A stretch of 64,000 bases of DNA from an uncultured SAR86 cluster bacterium (GTDB taxonomy: Bacteria > Pseudomonadota > Gammaproteobacteria > Magnimaribacterales > Magnimaribacteraceae), in the NCBI GenBank assembly GCA_902606175.1, contig CACLEZ010000005.1, positions 32,626-96,625 on the forward strand. Direction: 5' to 3'. The number at the start of each line of letters is the position of its first letter. Positions within the stretch are counted from its first letter, which is position 1. Positions 45,834 through 55,301 of this stretch are shown here, piece by piece. Position numbers and translations under genes: made by a program. The notes beneath the pieces are model-generated. The model saw only the letters and a list, made by a program, of their open reading frames with translations, made no database searches and was not told the origin of the DNA.

Positions 45834-47265
45834 AACCTCTAAAGGTGCTGAAGAAATTTTACTAGCCCAAATAAAGCAAGAGTTTACAACACCTGCAGAC
45901 GCAATTTCTGATTATTTAGAACTCGTGGAAAAAACTCTCCTGGAAGCTAAAATCTCCATGGAAGATGAGGTTGAACAAATTAAATCAGGCTGCAAAAGAC
46001 TGATTGATCAATACGAAGAAGCATTTGTAGAAAATACGGGTCCAAATGCAACAAGCGTAAAGAAGACTCCTGAAGAATACTCCGAACTTAGACATAATTT
46101 AAGAACTCCATTAAATGCGATTATTGGTTACAGCGAAATACTCATAGAAGATTTAGAAGATGACTTGAATGAAGAATCATTAAAAGATTTACAAAGCATT
46201 ATTGATTTATCCAGAGAAACAGAGACAGCAATTGAAAATTTTGTTGATTATATTCGCGGAGAAGCCACTAAGACTTCCGGAGGAAATTCACAACTTGAGT
46301 CTGCTGAATCATTATTCAAGTCTCTAGGAGATATAAATTATTCTCTTGAACTAGATGAAAGCCTTGAAGGGGCAGATATTTTAATTGTCGATGATAACAA
46401 AACAAATTGTGAGGTTCTTGAGAGACGCCTAACAATGCAAGGCTTGCATTGTAGGACTGCCTATGACGGTACAACAGCAATCAAGGAAGTTGAAGAAAAA
46501 TTACCAGACTTAATTCTTCTTGATGTCATCCTTCCTGATATAAATGGCCTTGAGCTTCTCAAGAAATTTAGAAGCGAGAATACTAGCGAGAATCTTCCTA
46601 TCATAATGGTCTCTGCATTCAATGATGTAGATGGTATCGCAAAATGCATACAACTAGGGGCGCAAGACTATCTTCCTAAGCCGCTTAATGGAACTATCTT
46701 ACTCGCAAAGGTTATTTCGTCTTTAGAAAGGAAATTCTTTAGAGAAAGAGAGAAAGAGTTAGTAAATAAATTACATATACAGGCTACTACAGATCAATTA
46801 ACAGGTATTTCAAACAGAAGAGTTGTCTTTGAAAAGCTTGAAAGTGCATATGCAGATCTTCACTCAGATAATAGAGGAGACTTCTCCGTCATAATGATTG
46901 ATATTGATTTCTTCAAGTCGGTTAATGATACATACGGACACTCAGGAGGGGATGAAGTTCTGAAGGCTATGGCGAATGTTTTGAAAAATTATATTAGTGA
47001 GCCTAATATTGTTGGAAGAATTGGTGGTGAAGAATTCTTAGCAGTAATATTTGATCAAGAAGATATAGAAAGCTACTGTGATAATTTGCGTGGAGAAATT
47101 CATGGAATAAAAGTTTCTTATGAAAATCATGAAATTTCAATAACAGCCAGTGGAGGTGTTGCAATTACTTCCGAGTCTGGAAACGCATCAGATGTTATAA
47201 ACAAAGCTGATGAAAGATTGTATGATGCTAAGAAATCAGGAAGAGATAAATTTGTTATTAATTAG
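45811..47265 (+). CDS. Histidine-phosphoacceptor-like + REC + GGDEF diguanylate cyclase
   Basis: About 484 residues. A helical segment at ~90-150 has a dimerisation/phosphoacceptor motif RHNLRTPLNAIIGYSE (H95) but no ATP-binding domain follows. Next comes a REC domain (ILIVDDN, phospho-site D238 in LILLDVILPD, K at LPKPLN), then a GGDEF domain with DIDFFKSVNDTYGHSGGDE and the active loop GGEEF (405-409); no RxxD inhibitory site is seen. I start at ATG 45811; an earlier in-frame TTG (45790) is possible. It overlaps the EAL gene by 23 bases. Confidence 0.88.
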   Translation: MEKISKNKTSKGAEEILLAQIKQEFTTPADAISDYLELVEKTLLEAKISMEDEVEQIKSGCKRLIDQYEEAFVENTGPNATSVKKTPEEYSELRHNLRTPLNAIIGYSEILIEDLEDDLNEESLKDLQSIIDLSRETETAIENFVDYIRGEATKTSGGNSQLESAESLFKSLGDINYSLELDESLEGADILIVDDNKTNCEVLERRLTMQGLHCRTAYDGTTAIKEVEEKLPDLILLDVILPDINGLELLKKFRSENTSENLPIIMVSAFNDVDGIAKCIQLGAQDYLPKPLNGTILLAKVISSLERKFFREREKELVNKLHIQATTDQLTGISNRRVVFEKLESAYADLHSDNRGDFSVIMIDIDFFKSVNDTYGHSGGDEVLKAMANVLKNYISEPNIVGRIGGEEFLAVIFDQEDIESYCDNLRGEIHGIKVSYENHEISITASGGVAITSESGNASDVINKADERLYDAKKSGRDKFVIN

Positions 47266-47279
47266 TAATGGAGATGTAG

Positions 47280-47642
47280 ATGGCAAAAATTTTGTATGTT
47301 GAAGATAACGAAATGAATAGGGATATGTTGTCGAGAAGATTACAGAGAAGAGAGCATGAGATTTTACTGGCATTTGATGGGAAAGAAGGCCTTGATATGA
47401 TGAAATCTGAAAAACCTGATCTAGTCCTTATGGATATGGGTCTTCCCGTTATGGATGGATGGGAAGCAACAACAACGGCCAAAGCAGATCCTGAAATAAA
47501 AGATATACCTATAATTGCCTTAACCGCTCATGCTTTAGAATCTGATAGAGTGAAAGCCTTAGATTGCGGTGCCGATGACTTCGATACTAAACCGGTTGAC
47601 TTCAAAAGATTACTAGGAAAAATCGAAGGGCTCTTGGGATAA
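47280..47642 (+). CDS. Single-domain response regulator
   Basis: A 120-residue stand-alone REC domain: acidic pair VEDNEMNRDML, phospho-Asp in LVLMDMGLPVMDGWEA, Thr in IIALTAHAL and Lys in DTKPVDF. The sequence is of the DivK/CheY-like type that relays phosphate between hybrid kinases. It starts 14 bases after the GGDEF gene, with a GGAG site, and is convergent with the hybrid kinase, its likely partner. Confidence 0.93.
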   Translation: MAKILYVEDNEMNRDMLSRRLQRREHEILLAFDGKEGLDMMKSEKPDLVLMDMGLPVMDGWEATTTAKADPEIKDIPIIALTAHALESDRVKALDCGADDFDTKPVDFKRLLGKIEGLLG

Positions 47643-47647
47643 GATTC

Positions 47648-50629
47648 TTATTGATTATAGATATTAGAAACTATAGCTGACAGTTCATCCATAGACACCT
47701 CATCTTTTTTAACCATCCCTGCAACATTCTTTTCAAGCATCTCTCTTTGCACTTCTGTAAGATCTTTGCCCGAATACACAAGCACAGGAGCCCTTTCCGT
47801 TTCATTAACTTCTTTCATATAATTCTCTAAGAATTCAAATCCATCCATTCGTGGCATTTCTAAATCAAGAACAATTAAGTTAGGATTTTTATCTAATTTT
47901 TCTAAACCTTCTTTACCATCCTTAGCAGTATCAAACTTAAAGCCTGCATCACTGAGCATTCGAGAGAGTAAATCGCGTACATCGGCATCATCGTCAATAA
48001 TTAGGACCGTACCATCTGGATCGGCAACAGCTATAAGTCTAGAAACCGTTTCTAGGAATAAATCTCTATTAATTGGTTTTGTTAAATAATCGTCAGCACC
48101 AAGCGATTGAGATAATACATCTTGTGACAACTGGCTGACCATTACTACAGGCATATCCTTTAACTCAGGATCACTTTTACATTCCTTCAAGATGGACCAG
48201 CCATCCCTTCCGGGCATCAAAACATCTAAGAGAAGCAACTTAGGTTTCATTTCTCTTACAATTTGCATACCCTTTTCACTGTCAACAGCACCTACCAGTT
48301 TTAAACCTATTTTTGATAAAGTTCTCCTTATTAGGTCATGCATGGCAACATCATCATCAATAAGTACTACTATCTTTTCTTCTTCAGTTAAATTATCAAT
48401 TGAGTTACCACCTTCTACTTCGTCATAATCCTGAGGACATTCCCTAGGAACATACAGAGTAAAGACCGATCCAACTCCTAGTTCACTAGTAACTATTACG
48501 TCGCCTCCCATCATTTCGGCTAATTTTTTTGTGATGGGAAGTCCGAGTCCTGTACCGCCATGTTTTGCAGATGTTGACCTTTCAGCCTGTTCATATTCTC
48601 TAAAAACCTTGCTTAGCCCTTCCTCAGACATACCCTCGCCTGTATCAGTTACAGCAAATCTAATCATCTCTATTTCTTCTTCTACAAAGGTATCAACATC
48701 TAGGGTAACAGTTCCATTCGAGGTGAACTTAAAACCATTACTTAAAAAATTTGTCAGGCATTGTCTTATCTTTGTTTCATCTTGTGTCATGGAACCAAGC
48801 GCATCTTGCAGATTAACCTTAAATCCATTGTCATTTGAAGCTGCCAGTGGGCCTGTCACATCTTTTATAGTATCAACCATGCCTTCGATCTCGAAACTAG
48901 TAAGGTATAGCTCCATTCTTCCGGCTTCTATCTTAGAAATGTCTAAAATATTATTTATAAGGGATAAGAGGTGGCTTCCAGCAGAAGTTATTTTCTTTAG
49001 ATCAGGCAGCAAATCATCATAACCAAGGTCTTCACAATCTTCTGCTAACATTTCTCCGTAGCCTAAGATTGCATTTAAGGGTGTTCTTAATTCATGGCTC
49101 ATATTTGCAAAGAATCTAGTTTTCTCAGCATTTGCGTCTCTAGCTTCGTCTCTTGAAGTTTCCATCTCACTAGTTCGAGCTGAAATTAAAGCATTTACCT
49201 CATCTGACATTCTTGAGAAGGCTAAAGACATTAATTCTACCGAAGCTTCTTCGTTACCTGCACCATCTCCCTCTTTAGCTAGTTCAGTCATTTTCTTGAT
49301 ATCATCGAGAATGAGTTTCTGTGCATTACCTTCTAACTGATCTGCGAGGAAAGACATTTTTTCAATTATCACTCTATCTCTTTCTTTTCTTCTTTTTGCT
49401 TGTTCTTTTCTGATGTCTTCCATCTCCAAGAGATGGCCCCTATAACTATGAAGCGCTGTAGAAAGATGACCTACTTCATCATTTTTTGAGGCTAAGAGTC
49501 CATGGCGTTCAGGCATCTTTTGAGTGTGATCTCCTTGCGTCAAACCTTCTAAAACTGCAATTGCTCGTGTAATTCCTCCAAAAGTTCTGTAGGTTATGTA
49601 AGCAGTTAAACCAACAATAAATAAAATCATAAGAGCTGAGATAAAATAACTCCTTGCAAGAACTTCAGAAGCCCTTTCCATCGCTAGCTTCTCATCTTTA
49701 AAAATAAATAATTCTGCTTTGTCTGAAGACAAGTAAGTGCTCAAGGGAATTAAGGTAATAGAAGTTCCTAGATCAGTATCCTTTGAGCTATGTCTGCTGC
49801 CATTTTGGATCATCAATAAATTCGCTTTTTCTACAATTTCAGAGTAATTCTCGATGCCAAATCTTGATTCTGAACTAAAATCATCAGAGGAATAATCTTC
49901 TTCGAGAGATATTAGACCTTCAGGTGTTTTTATGCCTGTTCTGACCTCGAACTCATCTTCAAAAATCTCAATAGCTTTTCTTACATCAACTCCTAGAATT
50001 ATATTTGCGAAAGTTTCTTGATTGACTTTTATCGGAAACGAATAAGTTTGATTTAATGTAGCTGTTTGTAGATTATCAGCATCAAGTATCTTTAAGGTCG
50101 ATTGTCTGGGTCTTTCTGAAATCTCCTTAATATGCGAATCTAGATAAGAAAAAAATTCGGGCCTAGCTTTAGGACTGCAAGCGTCAATACCCAGTAAATC
50201 TAAGGCGCTACCACAATAAAATCTTTGACCATTTGGAAAATATGCCATAACGAAGCTTAACTCTCCATCATCAAGTTCCTCTTCAAATATATATTCAATA
50301 AGATACTGAAGGTCTCCAAGAGACCTACTTTCAATTGTATTGAAAATTGGATTTAAATAACTTCCTGAAGAATCAACTTCATCGATAAAAGTTTCATCAT
50401 CTGGGTCCCAGATATCACCTTTTTCTCCGAAACCTGGAAGCCAACTTGCCATGGATTCATAAGTACTATTGAAGGTTTGATACCAAGCTGATTCATAAAG
50501 TACTACCAAAGACTCACCCGCAGCATCCTCTTGAATGGAATCTCTACTGTCAGTAGAGAAATAAAATACAACTGTTACTAGTAGGTATCCAACTACTACA
50601 AACAGCAAAAGTTGCAGTCTTATTGACAT
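47648..50629 (-). CDS. Hybrid sensor histidine kinase with two receiver domains
   Basis: A 993-residue inner-membrane kinase. Helix 1 (8-25), a ~300-residue periplasmic sensor, helix 2 (329-347), HAMP (348-400), a coiled coil, HisKA with H512 in SHELRTPLNAILGYGE, HATPase with NGFKFTSNG, DTGEGMS and GGTGLGLPI, then REC1 (D802) and REC2 (D922). REC2 lacks the usual Lys-Pro sequence (VKKDEVS instead). No Hpt domain is attached, so phosphate may leave through the neighbouring REC or phosphoacceptor proteins. Confidence 0.94.
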   Translation of the reverse strand: MSIRLQLLLFVVVGYLLVTVVFYFSTDSRDSIQEDAAGESLVVLYESAWYQTFNSTYESMASWLPGFGEKGDIWDPDDETFIDEVDSSGSYLNPIFNTIESRSLGDLQYLIEYIFEEELDDGELSFVMAYFPNGQRFYCGSALDLLGIDACSPKARPEFFSYLDSHIKEISERPRQSTLKILDADNLQTATLNQTYSFPIKVNQETFANIILGVDVRKAIEIFEDEFEVRTGIKTPEGLISLEEDYSSDDFSSESRFGIENYSEIVEKANLLMIQNGSRHSSKDTDLGTSITLIPLSTYLSSDKAELFIFKDEKLAMERASEVLARSYFISALMILFIVGLTAYITYRTFGGITRAIAVLEGLTQGDHTQKMPERHGLLASKNDEVGHLSTALHSYRGHLLEMEDIRKEQAKRRKERDRVIIEKMSFLADQLEGNAQKLILDDIKKMTELAKEGDGAGNEEASVELMSLAFSRMSDEVNALISARTSEMETSRDEARDANAEKTRFFANMSHELRTPLNAILGYGEMLAEDCEDLGYDDLLPDLKKITSAGSHLLSLINNILDISKIEAGRMELYLTSFEIEGMVDTIKDVTGPLAASNDNGFKVNLQDALGSMTQDETKIRQCLTNFLSNGFKFTSNGTVTLDVDTFVEEEIEMIRFAVTDTGEGMSEEGLSKVFREYEQAERSTSAKHGGTGLGLPITKKLAEMMGGDVIVTSELGVGSVFTLYVPRECPQDYDEVEGGNSIDNLTEEEKIVVLIDDDVAMHDLIRRTLSKIGLKLVGAVDSEKGMQIVREMKPKLLLLDVLMPGRDGWSILKECKSDPELKDMPVVMVSQLSQDVLSQSLGADDYLTKPINRDLFLETVSRLIAVADPDGTVLIIDDDADVRDLLSRMLSDAGFKFDTAKDGKEGLEKLDKNPNLIVLDLEMPRMDGFEFLENYMKEVNETERAPVLVYSGKDLTEVQREMLEKNVAGMVKKDEVSMDELSAIVSNIYNQ

Positions 50630-50658
50630 ATTTGAGAAAAATACTTAAATAAACTGCC

Positions 50659-51051
50659 CTATTGCAGATCGAAAGATAATCTTACTTGAACATTATTGGC
50701 TTTGACAGATTGGCCATTAAAGGAAGGTGGCATGTATACCCATTTTCTTACTGCTTTAATTGCGGATCTTTCAAAAACGCCCTGAGGTGAAGCTTCAACT
50801 ACGTAAGGATCTAAGACTGCTCCATCTGTATCAACATCAAATTCAACAACTACATAACCCTCTTTACCTAGCCTTAAGGCTTTTCGTGGGAAAGAAGGAA
50901 GCTTTGCATAATTTCTCTCAACAGTTATCTCTGTTTCATCTTCTCCAACATATCCTATATCTGTAAGCGCAGAGATACTTGAAGCAAATATTACTGCCAT
51001 AAAAATAGCTAAGCCTCTTGCTGATAGTTTATAAACTTTATTTATAGACAT
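50659..51051 (-). CDS. TonB C-terminal-domain protein
   Basis: A 130-residue exported protein with an N-terminal hydrophobic segment (about residues 12-29) and a single TonB-type C-terminal domain: LGKEGYVVVEFDVDTDGAV, SAIKAVRKWVYMPPSFNG and VQVRLSFDL. The long Pro-rich spacer of TonB is missing, so it may not span the periplasm as energy transducer. It starts 29 bases before the hybrid kinase gene on the same strand and could be co-transcribed. Confidence 0.82.
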   Translation of the reverse strand: MSINKVYKLSARGLAIFMAVIFASSISALTDIGYVGEDETEITVERNYAKLPSFPRKALRLGKEGYVVVEFDVDTDGAVLDPYVVEASPQGVFERSAIKAVRKWVYMPPSFNGQSVKANNVQVRLSFDLQ

Positions 51052-51109
51052 TATGGTTTACTCCTGTATATATCTATATTATACACCTTTTATAAATCTT
51101 AAGATCTTA

Positions 51110-51532
51110 ATGAGTAAATCAAAGAAGGTAAAGCACTACTTAGCTGGACAGCGCTACTGGGAGGTATTTGTAATTGATAAGGAAGAAACAGTAGGACACG
51201 CTTGTGAATTGATGGATAAAAATAGAATCGGAGCTTTGATCGTAGTTGATAAAAAAACTGATGTTGAACACAGTCATGTCATTGGAATAGTCACAGAGAG
51301 AGATATCGTTAAGACCATTTCGCATCATTTAGATAATATTGAAGATAGAACAGTCGATCAAATAATGACTAATTCTGTTGTCAGCACCACACCTGATGCA
51401 ACATCTGAAGAAGCAGTTAATTTGATGGTTGAAAATCAAATAAGACATTTAGCTGTGATGGAAGAAGATATATTGTTAGGTGTAATTTCAATGCGTGATC
51501 TTTTCTATTCATTAAATTACTTGAATAAGTAG
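51110..51532 (+). CDS. Tandem CBS-domain protein
   Basis: About 140 residues, with two CBS motifs: VGHACELMDKNRIGALIVVD...VIGIVTERDIVK-like first and EEAVNLMVENQIRHLAVMEE followed by GVISMRDL second (segments given separately). Such stand-alone pairs bind adenine nucleotides. I choose the ATG at 51110 because it directly precedes the conserved region; an earlier ATG at 51053 would add 19 residues coded by promoter-like A+T-rich DNA. Its stop shares a base with the next start. Confidence 0.88.
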   Translation: MSKSKKVKHYLAGQRYWEVFVIDKEETVGHACELMDKNRIGALIVVDKKTDVEHSHVIGIVTERDIVKTISHHLDNIEDRTVDQIMTNSVVSTTPDATSEEAVNLMVENQIRHLAVMEEDILLGVISMRDLFYSLNYLNK

Positions 51533-51933
51533 TGGAAGTCCTTTTTGCATGTGTTGAAAATTCATGCAGAAGCCAGATAGCTGAAGCTTTAGCAAAAAAA
51601 ATTTCTCCCCATAAATTTGATTTCTATAGTGCTGGATCTAAACCCAGTGGGATCATAAATCCTATGGCAATAAAATTACTAAATTCTCAAGGAGTTTATT
51701 TAACTGATCAGAGATCAAAGGATGTTTCTGAATTTATAAATATCAAAATAGATTATTTAATTTTAATGGGATGTGGAGATGAATGTCCTAATTTAGTTGC
51801 CGAGAAAAGAATTGAATGGGATATTCCTGATCCTAAAAATATGGAAGAGCCTGAATTTCTTAATGTTATAGAGAATATAGAAGGTAAAGTTAAAAAATTA
51901 ATTAAAACTATCGATAACGAACATTCTCTCTAG
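51532..51933 (+). CDS. Arsenate reductase / low-molecular-weight phosphatase family protein
   Basis: A 133-residue protein with the P-loop CVENSCRSQIAEA (Cys-x5-Arg) at the N-terminus, SAGSKPSG and the catalytic Asp in DIPDPKNMEE. These match the thioredoxin-type ArsC/LMW phosphatase family; a Cys in LMGCGDECP fits the extra Cys pair of arsenate reductases. The start is GTG, sharing its first base with the CBS gene's TAG. No arsR or arsB is nearby. The 3' end overlaps the oxidase gene by 26 bases. Confidence 0.82.
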   Translation: MEVLFACVENSCRSQIAEALAKKISPHKFDFYSAGSKPSGIINPMAIKLLNSQGVYLTDQRSKDVSEFINIKIDYLILMGCGDECPNLVAEKRIEWDIPDPKNMEEPEFLNVIENIEGKVKKLIKTIDNEHSL

Positions 51934-53053
51934 AGAGTTCTTTTAGAGAGCTTACACCCATCAATCTCATATCTCGCTCAATTTCTAATTTCATCAACTC
52001 TAAGGCTCTCTCTACCCCATCCTGTCCAGCTGCCGCCAAAGCATATAAGTAGAATCTTCCTCCGCCAACAGCCTTAGCTCCAAGTGAGAGTGCTTTCAAC
52101 ACATGAGTGCCCCTTTGTATACCGCTATCCATAATGACATCTATATCATCCCCAACAGCATCCACTATTTCTGCTAACTGATCAAAAGGAGACCTACTTC
52201 CATCTAACTGTCTTCCACCATGATTAGAGATAACAATACCAGTACATCCGATTTCAACGGCCTTTCTTGCATCTTCGACACTCATGATGCCCTTAAGGCA
52301 AAATTGTCCATCCCAATATTCAACCATTCTTGAAACATCATCCCAATTTAAATTAGGATCTAGCATTTCAGTGAAGTATCTTCCAATGGAGATAGGTCCA
52401 TCAGACATGTCCACATGGTCATCTAATTGAGGTAGAGAAAACTTCTCATGAGTGAGGTAATTAAATGCCCACATTGGCTTAACTGCAAACTGGAATATAC
52501 CTTTCAAGCTCAGTTTAAACGGTATAGAAAAGCCTGTTTTTAAATCCCTTTCTCTGTTTCCTCCCGTTATCGTATCAACAGTAAGCATCATGATATCAAC
52601 ATTCGCATTTTTTGCGTTTTCCAACATGACTTTATTGAGTTCTCTGTCTTTATGAAAGTAAAATTGATAACACTGGGGTCCTGGGTATCTCTTTCTTACA
52701 TCAGCTAGGCTTACAGTCCCAAGAGAAGAAACACCAAATAAAGTTCCATATTTATCTGCTGCTGCAGCTACTGCATTTTCACCTTGATGGTGGAATACTC
52801 TTTGCAAAGCGGTTGGTGAGCAATAAATTGGCATATCTAATTTCTTACCAAAAATTTCAACTGACATGTCAATGTCCTGAACACCCCGCAATACATTAGG
52901 AACTAAATCGCAGTCTTCAAAACTCTTTGTATTCCTTTCGTAAGTGCTCTCATCGTCTGCAGCACCATCAATATAATTAAAAATCGGACTAGGTAAACGT
53001 CTACGCGCTAACTCTCTGAAGTCAGTAAAACTATGACAATCTTTTAAACGCAT
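51908..53053 (-). CDS. FMN-dependent alpha-hydroxy-acid oxidase/dehydrogenase
   Basis: A 381-residue member of the LldD/glycolate oxidase family. It begins FTDFRELARRRLPSPIFNYIDGAADDE, and the active-site His and Arg are in ISNHGGRQLDGSRS, followed by IMDSGIQRGTHVLKAL and LYALAAAGQDGVERAL. Lactate, glycolate or mandelate cannot be told apart by sight. No transmembrane anchor is evident. It lies at the head of a run of lipid/organic-acid enzymes. Confidence 0.9.
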   Translation of the reverse strand: MRLKDCHSFTDFRELARRRLPSPIFNYIDGAADDESTYERNTKSFEDCDLVPNVLRGVQDIDMSVEIFGKKLDMPIYCSPTALQRVFHHQGENAVAAAADKYGTLFGVSSLGTVSLADVRKRYPGPQCYQFYFHKDRELNKVMLENAKNANVDIMMLTVDTITGGNRERDLKTGFSIPFKLSLKGIFQFAVKPMWAFNYLTHEKFSLPQLDDHVDMSDGPISIGRYFTEMLDPNLNWDDVSRMVEYWDGQFCLKGIMSVEDARKAVEIGCTGIVISNHGGRQLDGSRSPFDQLAEIVDAVGDDIDVIMDSGIQRGTHVLKALSLGAKAVGGGRFYLYALAAAGQDGVERALELMKLEIERDMRLMGVSSLKELSRENVRYR

Positions 53054-53102
53054 AACAATTTGAATGTTAAAGCTTTTAAAAAGCTATTTGATTTCCTGAA
53101 TA

Positions 53103-54017
53103 TTATTTTTTGCTTTCTTGTATAAGAGTAAAAGCCTTCATTGATTGATCACCACCCTGATAACAAAGAGTTGCATCTGTCATATCAGAAATTTGATCCC
53201 AGCCTGATTCAATATTTTCAGCCGTCAATTCATCACCAGTACCTAGATAGATACCTTTTGTTTCATGAATCATAACTCTAGTAAACACGCCAGCTCCTGC
53301 AGCAATGATTACACCTGTTGGTGCATCTTCAGAGACCATATAAGTTACGGCAGGAGTTACGTATTCTGGTTTGATTTGTTCAATTACATCTTCTGGCATT
53401 AAACTTTCAGTCATCCTTGTACCGGCTAGAGGCGCAAGAGTATTGCATTTGACATTGTACTTAGCCCCTTCAAGTTTAAGTGTATTCATAAGACCAACTA
53501 CTCCCATCTTTGCAGATCCATAATTAGTTTGACCGAAGTTTCCGTAAAGACCACTCGATGAAGATGTCATTACTATTCTTCCATAGTTTTGCTCTTTCAT
53601 TATTTCCCAAACTGCTTTTGTGCAATTTACGCTTCCCATAAGATGAACTTCTAAAACCATTCTAAAATCTTGGTCTTCAACTTTAGAAAAGCTTTTATCC
53701 CTAAGAATGCCTGCATTATTGACCAAGATATCAATACGACCATATGTGTCCATGACTTGGTCAACCATTGCTTTTACTTGTTCTGGATCAGTTACACTAG
53801 CTCCATTGGCTATTGCTTCACCACCTGCAGCTTTTATCTCCTCAACGACCATTTCTGCCGCAGAAGAAGAGCCATCATCAGATCCATCTACATTTCCACC
53901 CAAGTCGTTAACAACAACTTTGGCACCTCTTCGTGCTAGGTCTAATGCATGACATTTTCCTAATCCTCCACCTGCACCAGTTACAATTGCAACACGATCA
54001 TTAAATGTAATTGACAT
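53103..54017 (-). CDS. SDR, peroxisomal MFE-2-like (3R)-hydroxyacyl-CoA dehydrogenase type
   Basis: Short-chain dehydrogenase of 304 residues. NAD(P) motif VTGAGGGLGK, NNAG, catalytic Ser and Tyr-x-x-x-Lys in SSSSGLYGNFGQTNYGSAK. The long loop VVNDLGGNVDGSDDGSSS and the extended C-terminus resemble the dehydrogenase part of multifunctional enzyme 2. This suggests oxidation of (3R)-hydroxyacyl-CoA, in keeping with the thiolase-like gene at 55302. The hydratase partner is not in the window. Confidence 0.85.
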   Translation of the reverse strand: MSITFNDRVAIVTGAGGGLGKCHALDLARRGAKVVVNDLGGNVDGSDDGSSSAAEMVVEEIKAAGGEAIANGASVTDPEQVKAMVDQVMDTYGRIDILVNNAGILRDKSFSKVEDQDFRMVLEVHLMGSVNCTKAVWEIMKEQNYGRIVMTSSSSGLYGNFGQTNYGSAKMGVVGLMNTLKLEGAKYNVKCNTLAPLAGTRMTESLMPEDVIEQIKPEYVTPAVTYMVSEDAPTGVIIAAGAGVFTRVMIHETKGIYLGTGDELTAENIESGWDQISDMTDATLCYQGGDQSMKAFTLIQESKK

Positions 54018-54061
54018 AATATCTCCTCTTTATAAATTTAAGGCGCACATATTAACTTAAC

Positions 54062-55210
54062 CTAGTTTCTTTGTGAAAAGGCTTTTTCTATTCTATTTAA
54101 AGCTTCTTCTAATACAGACTTAGGACATCCGAAATTTAACCGTACATAGTTCTTATCTCCAAACCAAGCGCCATCGTAAACGCCCACGCTTGCCTCTTCT
54201 ATAAAAAAGTTTGCAGGATTATCTAATTCTGATTCGCTACAGTCTATCCATGCCAAAAATCCAGCTTCAGGACCCTTTAGAGACAGACCGTCTATATTAT
54301 TTAATCTTTCCTGTAATAAATTTCTATTCGATTTTAAATACTCTAATAATTCAAGGTACCACTCTTGAGCTTTACTATAGGCTGCCTCTGCAGCTACAAA
54401 TGCAATATTATCTATATGGGCAACAATACCTTTCGTATTCCTCTTAAAATCTTCTCTCAGTATTTCATTAGGTATTATTGCTGCTGCAATTGGAAATCCT
54501 GCAAGATTAAAAGTCTTACAGGGTCCCATAATAGTAATAGAGTTATTTTCATTGTGTTTATTTAGACTTGCATAAGGTATGTGTTTTAAATTTTCCTCTA
54601 AAATTAAATCAGAGTGTATTTCATCACTACAAACAATAATGTTTCTCTCCTTACAGACTTTAGAAATTTCTTTTAACTCGTCTTCGCTGAAGACTGTTCC
54701 ACCAGGATTTTGAGGATTACATAGAAAAAATAACTTGGTATCTTCTGTTAAGAGCGTTTCGATAGCATCCATATCAAATTCAAGCCTTCCTTGAGAATCA
54801 AATAAATGAGTTTTGATAAATCCCCTTTCCATATTTTCGGGTGCTTCAGTAAAAGGAGCATAAATTGGAGAAGGCACCATAGCGATTTCTCCAGGTGCCA
54901 GTACAGTTTTACAAGTCACATTTAGACCCACTACTCCACCTGGAATCCAGACAACCCAATCCTTCTCTATTGACCATCCAGTATTGTTTTTTACATTATC
55001 GACAAACACATCAGTCAAATTATTAGGAATTTCAGAATAACCAAAAATTCCCTGGGCTATTCTTTCAGACATTGCACTGGTTATCTCAGGAGGACAAATA
55101 AAATCCATATCGGCTATCCACATGGGTATTACGTCATCATTAGTGAATTTCAGCCACTTAGTACTGAAAGTTTCTTTTCTTGATATTATCTGGTCAAAAT
55201 CATATTTCAT
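54062..55210 (-). CDS. MalY/PatB-type PLP-dependent C-S beta-lyase
   Basis: A fold-type I PLP enzyme of 382 residues. The N-terminus MKYDFDQIISRKETFSTKW with PMWIADMDF is diagnostic of the MalY/PatB group, CNPQNPGGTVF and SDEIHSDL bind the cofactor, and the Schiff-base Lys is in MGPCKTFNLAGF. The group cleaves cystathionine or other cysteine conjugates; a specific aminotransferase role is also known. It is monocistronic and divergent from the thiolase-like gene. Confidence 0.88.
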   Translation of the reverse strand: MKYDFDQIISRKETFSTKWLKFTNDDVIPMWIADMDFICPPEITSAMSERIAQGIFGYSEIPNNLTDVFVDNVKNNTGWSIEKDWVVWIPGGVVGLNVTCKTVLAPGEIAMVPSPIYAPFTEAPENMERGFIKTHLFDSQGRLEFDMDAIETLLTEDTKLFFLCNPQNPGGTVFSEDELKEISKVCKERNIIVCSDEIHSDLILEENLKHIPYASLNKHNENNSITIMGPCKTFNLAGFPIAAAIIPNEILREDFKRNTKGIVAHIDNIAFVAAEAAYSKAQEWYLELLEYLKSNRNLLQERLNNIDGLSLKGPEAGFLAWIDCSESELDNPANFFIEEASVGVYDGAWFGDKNYVRLNFGCPKSVLEEALNRIEKAFSQRN

Positions 55211-55301
55211 GGATAAAAATCATATTACTCTAAATTTTGTTTGATACCTATTGCTCAGTACTGTCTCAGTGGTTAGACTGCGAATCCCAATACTCTAAAT
55301 T

